Source of the DNA: Amycolatopsis sp. EV170708-02-1
GTDB taxonomy: Bacteria > Actinomycetota > Actinomycetes > Mycobacteriales > Pseudonocardiaceae
Direction: 5' to 3'
Assembly (NCBI RefSeq): GCF_022479115.1
Contig: NZ_CP092497.1
Location: forward strand, 8,866,001 to 8,930,000
Length of the DNA: 64,000 nucleotides
The translations under genes and the position numbers were made by a program. Under the pieces are notes generated by a model. It was given only the letters and a program-made list of their open reading frames with translations. It did not search any database and had not been told where the DNA came from. Positions 53,034 through 60,075 of this stretch are shown here, piece after piece. Positions within the stretch are counted from its first letter, which is position 1. Each line of letters opens with the position of its first letter.

Positions 53034-54587
53034 TCAGAGCTCGCCGAGCGCCTTCCGATAGTCGTCGACGTCGTAATCCATCTCGTGTTCGCCCGCCTCG
53101 GCGAGCTGGGCGGACAGCGCATCGATGAGGCGGTCGAAGATCTCCTCACGTTCCTGCCCGGTCTCGCTCAGCCGCCGCACGGCCTGCCAGACCTCGGCGG
53201 GCTCGTCGTCCCAGAGCTGGTCGACGATCGTGGTCTTGAGCGCGAGCCGCATCCTGGGCTCGCCGTCGAAGGTCTCCTCGGCCAGCGCCTCGTGGTACTC
53301 GGGGTGCTCGCCGATGACCAGCAGGCGGCGCTGTTCGGGGTCGGCGGGCTCGAGTTCCAGCTCCTCGTCGCCGATCTCCGCGTAGACCGTCGGGACGGCG
53401 AACATCCGGCGCGCGAGGGCCTCCGCCAGCTCCGCCGGGTCTTCGATCCCTTCCGAGCCGTCGAAGTACACGTCGAGCGCGGAGTCCTCGTCCTGCGCGA
53501 ACTCCTCCAGGAACTCCGTCGCGCTCTCCAGCAGCGCCACCCGCGCGGCCTCGGGGAGCCCGGCGCGGTCGGCGGCCCAGGTGACCCAGCCGAGCAGAGC
53601 GGGCTCCAGCGCGTCCTCGTAGGCCTCGTCGATCTCGAACTCGCCGTCCAGCAGCGATTCCAGGAACCTGGCGAGCTTCTCGGGCCCGACCCGCAGCGGG
53701 CTGCCCGGCTCGGTCTCACAGCCGTAATCGACGAGCAGGCGCGCGTAGAACCGCGTCGCGTCCGTGTCCTCCACGAGTCCGGAGCCGATGAAGTCGGCGA
53801 CGACCTCTTCGCGGACCTGCTCGGGCCATTCGGAGATCTCGGGCGACGGTTCGGGTGCGGGAAGCGCCCGGATCCAGGCCAGCGCGAGCGCGTGGAACCG
53901 TGCGTAGTCCTCGCTGACGTCGGGTTCTTCGACGACGTCCGTCGCGGCGAGGCCGTCCGCGAGCAGCTGGTGGGCGCGCTCGGGCAGGACCCGCTCCAGC
54001 GTCACCAGCTCCGGGTCGTCGGCGGCCTGCTGGCGCATCTCGGCCAGCACGTCCTGCGGTTTGTCGACCACGACGACGTCGCGGATCCGGCCGCCCTCGG
54101 TGAAGTCGACCAGCGCGAGCAGGCCGTGCTCGGCATCGCCGCGGGAGAACACGCAGAGCAGGGAGGACTCGTCACCGAAGACGTCGCCGGTCCGCCAGCA
54201 GTCCCCCACGGTCACCGCGGCGAGGTCCCCTGCCCACTCCGGCTCCGGGATCCCGCGGCCCAGCACGGTGTTCAGCGCCGCGGCGGCCGCCTCGCGCTCC
54301 TCCTCGGTCTCGGCGAAGACCCGCAAGCCGGCGAGCAGCGCGGCCGCGGCGGGGGTGATCTTCCGCTCGGCGAACGCGATGAGCTCCAGGCCCAGCGGCG
54401 TCTCGTCCTCCTCGACCTCGATCTCCCACCACTGGCCGAGCACCTCGGAGGTCAGCAGCTCGACGTCGAGCACCTCGGGCTCGGCGCCGAGGGTCGAGAA
54501 GTCCCGGAGGACGTCCTTGAAGAGGCCCGTCACACTCGGGGTGGAGGGCTGGGCTGCCTTCTTGCGGGCACGGCTCACCGGACTCAT
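53034..54587 (-). CDS. Large acidic cytosolic protein of unknown function
   Basis: 517 residues, very rich in Glu and Asp, with no signal or membrane segment. An N-terminal part (VTGLFKDVLRDFSTLGAEPEVLDVELL) and helical middle lead to a C-terminal stretch (LVIGEHPEYHEALAEE ... MRLALKTTIVDQLWDDEPAEVWQAVRRL) that recalls DUF1841-type sequences. Probably a conserved actinobacterial hypothetical; function not assigned. It faces the small membrane gene with 11 nt between stops. Confidence 0.75.
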   Translation of the reverse strand: MSPVSRARKKAAQPSTPSVTGLFKDVLRDFSTLGAEPEVLDVELLTSEVLGQWWEIEVEEDETPLGLELIAFAERKITPAAAALLAGLRVFAETEEEREAAAAALNTVLGRGIPEPEWAGDLAAVTVGDCWRTGDVFGDESSLLCVFSRGDAEHGLLALVDFTEGGRIRDVVVVDKPQDVLAEMRQQAADDPELVTLERVLPERAHQLLADGLAATDVVEEPDVSEDYARFHALALAWIRALPAPEPSPEISEWPEQVREEVVADFIGSGLVEDTDATRFYARLLVDYGCETEPGSPLRVGPEKLARFLESLLDGEFEIDEAYEDALEPALLGWVTWAADRAGLPEAARVALLESATEFLEEFAQDEDSALDVYFDGSEGIEDPAELAEALARRMFAVPTVYAEIGDEELELEPADPEQRRLLVIGEHPEYHEALAEETFDGEPRMRLALKTTIVDQLWDDEPAEVWQAVRRLSETGQEREEIFDRLIDALSAQLAEAGEHEMDYDVDDYRKALGEL

Positions 54588-54730
54588 GGCGACATGTTTT
54601 CACGCGGACCCGATCGGGCTCGTCGCGGTGGTCCCGGGCGCGGAACACAGGTCCCGTCCGCGGGGAGGACGCGGGCGGACACCGGTTCGGAACCACCGCG
54701 ACTTCGCCTACTTCGCCGGGTTTCCTCGGT

Positions 54731-56062
54731 TCACTCCGAATAACGACCGGTGGCGGGCGCGGTTACGGTTTTGGGAATGGCGATTCTCGCCGCCTTGACC
54801 TCGGCGATCAGCCGCGTCTTGCGTTTGTGTATTTCCACCAATGTGCCGAGGTACGAGCTGAATTCTTCAGCCATACCGGCCTTTTTGTGCACCGTGCGCA
54901 GTTTGCGCAGTTGCCGGGCCGCCTCGCGGTATGAGTTCGGATCCTTCCGCGTGATCAATTCTTCGACATGGTCCCGATACACGGGAATGGTTTCGGCCGG
55001 GTGGGCGACGGAACGCGCGTCCGCGAGTTCGACCCGCACCGGCAACGAGGCCTCGAACCGCACCGCCGCCCGCCATGCCTCGTCGGCGCGATCCTCGCCG
55101 AGCAACGCGCGGACGAGTTCGTCGGCGGCTTGAGTGCTTCCGGCGGCGAGTTCACGCAGCCGGGCCAGCGCGGTTTTCCGCTGCGCGACCCAGCAGCCCG
55201 CTTCCAGCGACTCCGCACGCAGGGCGAGATACGTCGCAGCCGTGGGACTCGCGTCGAAGTCCTTACGCGACAAGGGTTCCTTTTCGGGCGGAGGCGCTTC
55301 TTCCTTCTTGTCGTGCGTGAGGGCCCGCGCCGCGTGCGCGATGGCCTCGCTGTGGCGTCCCGCCGCGCGCAGGACGCGCACGATCTTGAGACTGACGTCC
55401 ACCCGCGGCGGTTTGGCGGCGAGGATCGCGACGAGCGCGTCGACGTCGCCGGACACCTCCGCCAGCTCCTCGCGCAGCCGCTCGGCGGTCTCTAGTTTCG
55501 CACCGGACGGCTGCTCCGCCAGCACCTTGTCCACAGTGGACTGTATTCGGGCTATTCCCTTTTCTCCCAAGGCGGAAGCGAAATCGGCCAGCTCGATGAC
55601 CGGCCAGCCGGGGCCGTCGAACTCGACTTCGAGGATCCAGGCGGCCAGGCTTTCGGGATCCGGTGGGCGGGCCACGCAGGCCCGCGCGTACAGCTCGACG
55701 GCCCGGTCCAGCCGGTCCGCGACCTCGCCCGAGGTGTCGTCGATCTGCTCCAGCATCTCGCTGATGTCGTCCACGGTCCGGCGGGCGAGCGGCGCGAGAT
55801 CGGCCCGGCTCCCGGCATCGAGAAGCCGCTGAAGCGTGTCCAGGACGGAACCGACCTTCGCCGCGTACTCGACGTTGCCCGCCAGCACGGCGGTGTCGAG
55901 GAGGCGGTGCGCCTCGGCGACGTCACTCCCCTGGGTGACGAAACGGTTCTCCAGCGCCTGTCGTAACACAGGGTCACGCTCGGCCTGGGCGTGCAGCAGG
56001 TCCGCCAGCGTTTCCGCGTCCAAAGTACGCAGGTAGGGGCGCAGATCCGTCGGGGAACTCAC
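54731..56062 (-). CDS. Helical protein, DUF6880-like
   Basis: 443 residues from GTG 56062, which overlaps the stop of the upstream NIT-domain gene (GTGA). The N-terminus (LRPYLRTLDAETLADLLHAQAERDPVLRQALENR) and RTVDDISEMLEQIDDTSGEVADRLDRAVELYARAC resemble the helical-repeat domain usually next to or fused with SWIM zinc-finger proteins. No SWIM motif is present here. The C-terminal half is helical and basic (HKRKTRLIAEVKAARIA). Function unknown. Confidence 0.72.
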   Translation of the reverse strand: MSSPTDLRPYLRTLDAETLADLLHAQAERDPVLRQALENRFVTQGSDVAEAHRLLDTAVLAGNVEYAAKVGSVLDTLQRLLDAGSRADLAPLARRTVDDISEMLEQIDDTSGEVADRLDRAVELYARACVARPPDPESLAAWILEVEFDGPGWPVIELADFASALGEKGIARIQSTVDKVLAEQPSGAKLETAERLREELAEVSGDVDALVAILAAKPPRVDVSLKIVRVLRAAGRHSEAIAHAARALTHDKKEEAPPPEKEPLSRKDFDASPTAATYLALRAESLEAGCWVAQRKTALARLRELAAGSTQAADELVRALLGEDRADEAWRAAVRFEASLPVRVELADARSVAHPAETIPVYRDHVEELITRKDPNSYREAARQLRKLRTVHKKAGMAEEFSSYLGTLVEIHKRKTRLIAEVKAARIAIPKTVTAPATGRYSE

Positions 56063-56982
56063 CCGGACAAGTCTGCCCGACCGCCTCGCCGACTCGTGTG
56101 GGCCAACAGCGTGCTCTTTTCGGCGTAATCGCTCACCAGGTGTGACCAGGTCAGCGGCACCGCGTCGAGCCGCGAAGGGCAGCGGATGATCGGGATCGGG
56201 AGCCGCCTGGCGAGCTGCATGACGATCGCCATCACCACCACCGCGAGCAGCGAAATCGCCGCGGCGGCGGCGAGGGCTCCGCTCAGCACGCGGCGTCCGC
56301 CGTCGATCGCGAGCTGCGCCGAGTGCTCGATCTGGCGCGCGGCGAGATCGCCGAGGGTCCGGCCGACGACGCCGGCCGCGACCCGCCACGCGTCCTGGCC
56401 GACGGGCGGCGGGGTGGCCGCGCTCAACGCGGTTTCGACCGCGCCGAACCGGCTCCAGTCCACGCTCTCGACGAGATCGCGATAAGTCCGGCGGCTACTT
56501 TCCGTCAGCTTTCCGGCGACGGCGTCGAGCCTGGACCGATAGGCGCCCACGGCCGCGGCATAGTCGCGCCGCCCTTCGTCGTCGATCCCGGCGACCGCGA
56601 GGGAATCGCTGCGGTCCATGCCTTCGACGGCGGCGAGCAGCTCGACGGCGATCGTCTGCTGATAGCCGACTTCGGCGTCCGGCGCGGCCCGCGCGACCTC
56701 GCGCAGAGAGGAAAGCGAGGTGTCGATGCGGTCGGCGTACGCGGTGTACGTGGCGGAGCGGCTGCCCGGCGCCCGCAGCGCGACCGCCCGCTCCCGCTGC
56801 AACGACGCGATCCCCCGGCTCGCCTCGGCCAGGATGATCGCCCCGCTCTCGGCGTCGTCGCGGTCCTGGATGGCCTGCTGGACGAGGAAACCGCCGATGA
56901 ACAACGCGACGAGCACCAAGGCCGCGCTCGGCACGAACGCGATGGAGAGCATGCGAGAGCGAAGGCTTCGCTGGTACGTCAA
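56059..56982 (-). CDS. NIT-domain-like membrane sensor without kinase domain
   Basis: 307 residues. A first helix (MLSIAFVPSAALVLVALFIGGFLV) and a second (VLSGALAAAAAISLLAVVVMAIVMQL, about 235-258) flank an extracytoplasmic helical domain resembling the NIT (nitrate/nitrite-sensing) domain of actinobacterial histidine kinases. Instead of HAMP and kinase regions it ends after about 48 residues (ARRLPIPIIRC ...). The clean GTGA coupling with the next gene argues against a simple frameshift. It may pass signals to the DUF6880-like partner, or be a kinase remnant. Confidence 0.65.
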   Translation of the reverse strand: MTYQRSLRSRMLSIAFVPSAALVLVALFIGGFLVQQAIQDRDDAESGAIILAEASRGIASLQRERAVALRAPGSRSATYTAYADRIDTSLSSLREVARAAPDAEVGYQQTIAVELLAAVEGMDRSDSLAVAGIDDEGRRDYAAAVGAYRSRLDAVAGKLTESSRRTYRDLVESVDWSRFGAVETALSAATPPPVGQDAWRVAAGVVGRTLGDLAARQIEHSAQLAIDGGRRVLSGALAAAAAISLLAVVVMAIVMQLARRLPIPIIRCPSRLDAVPLTWSHLVSDYAEKSTLLAHTSRRGGRADLSG

Positions 56983-57024
56983 GGCTTTCCTTCCGGATCG
57001 ATTCCCCGACGGCCAGCGACGCTA

Positions 57025-57042
57025 TGCAATTTGCAAATTGCA
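57025..57042. promoter_or_regulatory. AT-rich 18-nt perfect palindrome, putative operator
   Basis: TGCAATTTGCAAATTGCA is a perfect palindrome, unusually AT-rich for this sequence. It lies 43 nt upstream of the leftward NIT-domain gene and 62 nt upstream of the rightward pyrophosphatase gene, in a divergent promoter region. The form suits a MarR- or TetR-type dimer; the regulator is not known. Confidence 0.55.
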
Positions 57043-57103
57043 CGTCAACGCTCGTCCGCCATACGGCCGTTAGCGCACCGTGACGATCTGGTAGGCACGG
57101 CAC

Positions 57104-57430
57104 GTGACTCTCGACGACCTCAACCAGCGCCTCCGCGACTTCGCCGCGGCACGGGCCTGGGAACCGTTCCACACCCCGAAGAACCTGGTCATGGCGCTGT
57201 CCGGCGAAGTCGGTGAGCTGACTTCGCTGTTCCAGTGGCTGACCCCGGAGGAATCGGCGAAGTGGCGCTCAGACCCCGAGCTGGCGCACAACGTCGTCGA
57301 CGAGATCGCCGACGTCACGCTGTATCTCCTCCAGCTGGCGAACAGCCTCGGGGTGGACCTGATCGAGGCGGCCAACGCCAAGATCGATCGGAACGAGCAC
57401 CGGTTCCCGGCGCCCGACGTCAAGCCCTGA
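57104..57430 (+). CDS. MazG-like nucleotide pyrophosphohydrolase (DCTPP1 type)
   Basis: 108 residues from GTG 57104. All-alpha NTP pyrophosphatase: LSGEVGELTSLFQWLTPEE gives the ExxE metal site and DEIADVTLYLLQLANSLGVDL the second acidic pair. Homologues hydrolyse dCTP and modified dCTPs to the monophosphate, cleaning the nucleotide pool. Its 3' end overlaps the convergent exonuclease by 11 nt. Confidence 0.9.
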   Translation: MTLDDLNQRLRDFAAARAWEPFHTPKNLVMALSGEVGELTSLFQWLTPEESAKWRSDPELAHNVVDEIADVTLYLLQLANSLGVDLIEAANAKIDRNEHRFPAPDVKP

Positions 57431-58973
57431 CGGCGATCTGCCAGCCGCCGAGCAGGCCGCCGACGCCCAGCACGCCCACGAAAATGCCCGCGGCGAGCCC
57501 CGCGCCGCCGAACAACGCGACCACCGTGATGAACATGAGCAGCAGCCCGAACCCCATGAGGGCCCGGCCGCCCCACAACATCACCGACGGCGTGGACGGC
57601 ACTGGCGGTCGGTACCCGTGCGGAACAGGTGGCTGCGCGTAAGGCACGAAGGCGGCGGTCCGCTGTTCGGTGGCGTAGACCGGCCGGTGCGCCGGAGCCG
57701 CGGGAGCCGGGATCGGCGGCGGCACGGGGATCGGCGCGGGAGCTGGCGCCTGCCGCGGAGCGAGGCCCAGCACTTCACGCGCCTCGGCGACTTCGAGCAC
57801 CTTCGCGCCGAGTTCGCCCGCCCTGGCGATCCGTGGCTCCGCAGCGGGCACTCCGGAGCCCACGGCCAGATGGGTCACCGACGCGGTGAGCTTCTTCGCG
57901 AGCTGAAGGCCCGCGTCGAGCACGGCGGCACGCAGATCGTCCTCCGCCAGCCCGTCGCCGAGAACGAGGACGCGGCGACGGGTGCCGGACGAGGTCCCCG
58001 TGGCTCGGAGTCCGTGCAGCGTTTCGGGCACCCGCAAAGCCGCCGCGACGGCCCGCAGATCCCGTTCTTCCTCGGCCGTGATGACGCCGTCGCTTTCGGC
58101 GAGCTCACGCATCGCCTTGACGAAGCCGGTGTGCACGCGGTGCAGGTCGGCGTCCGTCATCCCCGCCGCCGAGGCCGCCGCGCCGAGGGCCCTCGCCTCG
58201 GCGTCCGAAATATGCCGGTCCGCCAAGGCGTTCCCGAGCAATTCGACGTAGGCGTCCTGCACCGAGCCAGTGGCTCCGAACGCGGCCTCGGGTACCCGGT
58301 CGACGAAGTCCGCCATCCAGGTGCCACCGCTCGGCACCATCACCCGACGAGGCGACAGGCGTGCGGCGGGCGCGAACCGCGGCAGTTCCGGGAACACCGG
58401 CCGGTCCGCGAACCTGAGACCGTGCGTGTTCACCAGAGTGGTCACGATCCTGGCGCATACGTAGGCGTCGGCGAGCGCCGTGTGCGCCGCGAACTCGCCG
58501 ACACCGATCGCCTCGGCCACCGTGGCCAGGCGATAGTTCGGCAACCGCAGCGCGCGTCGCGCCGCGGCCAGCGTGCACACGCCCGGCATCGCCGGGATCC
58601 GCGCGCCCAGCCTGCCGGACTCCCCGTCGAGGAATCGCGCCTCGAAGGGCAGGTTGTGCCCGACCAGGACACTGCCCTGGCAGACATCGAGGAAGTCGCC
58701 CAGCACCTCGCCGAGGTAGGGAGCGCCGTCGAGCTCACGGCGGGTGATCCGGTGCACGTGGGCGGGGCCGGGATCCACGCCGGGGCCCGGATTGACCAGC
58801 GTCGAAAACTCGCGCAGGACCGTGCCGTCCGCCCGGACGCGCACGGCCGCGACCTCGACCACGTGCCCTGGGTGCAGGCCGGTGGTCTCGAAGTCGATGG
58901 CGGTGAATTCGGTCGTCCCCACGGCGAACCGGCCGTCTGGAATCAACGCGAGATTTTCGACTGTCGCCGCCAT
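57420..58973 (-). CDS. Membrane-tethered DEDDh exonuclease with TerB-like and BRCT-like regions
   Basis: 517 residues from ATG 58973. N-terminal DnaQ-like 3'-5' exonuclease (about 20-185): D27/E29 in AIDFETTG, VGHNLPFEARFLD, and H-A-D in AAHTALADAYV. A TerB-like helical region (about 260-335: NALADRHISDAEARAL ... MRELAESDGVITAEEERDL) is followed by a BRCT-like region (about 350-420: RRRVLVLGDGLAEDDLRAAVLDAG ... VTHLAVG). After a Pro-rich linker, two C-terminal membrane helices (about 465-510) would anchor it. BRCT and TerB assignments are by pattern only. Confidence 0.85.
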   Translation of the reverse strand: MAATVENLALIPDGRFAVGTTEFTAIDFETTGLHPGHVVEVAAVRVRADGTVLREFSTLVNPGPGVDPGPAHVHRITRRELDGAPYLGEVLGDFLDVCQGSVLVGHNLPFEARFLDGESGRLGARIPAMPGVCTLAAARRALRLPNYRLATVAEAIGVGEFAAHTALADAYVCARIVTTLVNTHGLRFADRPVFPELPRFAPAARLSPRRVMVPSGGTWMADFVDRVPEAAFGATGSVQDAYVELLGNALADRHISDAEARALGAAASAAGMTDADLHRVHTGFVKAMRELAESDGVITAEEERDLRAVAAALRVPETLHGLRATGTSSGTRRRVLVLGDGLAEDDLRAAVLDAGLQLAKKLTASVTHLAVGSGVPAAEPRIARAGELGAKVLEVAEAREVLGLAPRQAPAPAPIPVPPPIPAPAAPAHRPVYATEQRTAAFVPYAQPPVPHGYRPPVPSTPSVMLWGGRALMGFGLLLMFITVVALFGGAGLAAGIFVGVLGVGGLLGGWQIAVRA

Positions 58974-59159
58974 TTCGTTTCCTTTTCTCGAAGCGTCTAC
59001 GGGTGGATCGTGACGTCGCCGTCCGCGTAACAGCCGAATGCCGACGGTGACCCGTTCGTGGCCGCTTCGTGACGGAAAACCGGGGCTTGTAACGACATTC
59101 ATCGGGTGAACGACAAAAACCGGCGAAGCTCACCCGTAGCGAGAATTCCGAGGACGCCC

Positions 59160-59990
59160 ATGCACACCGGTCCCTCCCGCGACAAGCGGATGCCCCGCTG
59201 GATGATGATCGTCCTCGCCGCTTTTTCGGTCCTTTTCGTGCTCGGTGCCGTCTTCGGGAAAACCCCTCAGCCGCAACAGGAACAGCCGGTCGCGGCGAAG
59301 AGCGCCGACCGATCCACGTCGAGTACGCCGACGTCCTCGCCCGCCGCTCCGAGCGCGGACCGGGTCACCGAGGTCGTGGACGCCGGCACGATCAAGGTGA
59401 CCGGTCCCGGTGGCGAAAAAGTCGTTCGGATCCTCGGTTTGACCACCCCGCCGACCACCAACGGATGCTTCGCCACGGAAACCGTGTCGTGGGCAAAGAA
59501 CACACTGGACGGCCAAGAGGTCGTCATTCGATCCGTTTCCGATGAAGCCGGTGTCGCCTTGGCATCGGTGGGCCTGGTGAACGGTGGCGACTACGCCACC
59601 ACCGCGCTCAAAGCGGGATACGCGAAATTCGCGAGCAGGGCGGTCGAGAAGTCCGTCGGTACCGCGCTGCAGGCCGCCGAAGACACCGCGCGAGCGGCGG
59701 GGAACGGGCTCTGGGGGCCGCCCTGCTTCGGCAAGATCGACACCCCGCCGACCTCCGTCGCGCCACCTCAGCAGCCGGTCGCGCCGCCGGTCACCCGGGC
59801 CGAACCCACCACGAAGAAGTCCACCCCTCCGCCCGCGGCGGCCGAGCCGGATCCGCCCAAGACGGTCTCCTATGCGAACTGCGACGCCGTGCGGGCGGCC
59901 GGGGCGGCGCCGCTGTACGCGGGCCAGCCCGGCTACAGCCGCAAACTCGACCGGGACGGCGACGGCGTCGCCTGCGAGCCGAAGAGGTAG
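59160..59990 (+). CDS. Membrane-anchored SNase-like protein with Excalibur domain
   Basis: 276 residues from ATG 59160 (GAGGA 5 nt upstream; GTG 59106 is an alternative). One N-terminal helix (MMIVLAAFSVLFVLGAVFG), a Ser/Thr/Pro linker, an SNase-like barrel (RVTEVVDAGTIKV ... VRILGLTTPP ... LKAGYAKF ... GNGLWGPPC) and a C-terminal Excalibur domain (NCDAVRAAGAAPLY ... LDRDGDGVACEPKR). The metal-binding DGDT and catalytic DTPE of active nucleases read DAGT and TTPP, so nuclease activity is doubtful. Excalibur motifs bind calcium. Confidence 0.83.
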   Translation: MHTGPSRDKRMPRWMMIVLAAFSVLFVLGAVFGKTPQPQQEQPVAAKSADRSTSSTPTSSPAAPSADRVTEVVDAGTIKVTGPGGEKVVRILGLTTPPTTNGCFATETVSWAKNTLDGQEVVIRSVSDEAGVALASVGLVNGGDYATTALKAGYAKFASRAVEKSVGTALQAAEDTARAAGNGLWGPPCFGKIDTPPTSVAPPQQPVAPPVTRAEPTTKKSTPPPAAAEPDPPKTVSYANCDAVRAAGAAPLYAGQPGYSRKLDRDGDGVACEPKR

Positions 59991-60075
59991 TCCCGGCGCC
60001 CGGTTAGCCGCCTTTCGGGTCTTGTGGGGCGTTCGTTCGGCGGAAACACTGTGCCGACGTCCCTGGAGGTGGCCC

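Noticed and set aside
59584..60075. Long N-terminal extension of the M14 peptidase
   Set aside because: It overlaps the SNase/Excalibur gene in another frame; GGAGG plus TTG 60076 and a clear signal peptide mark the real start.
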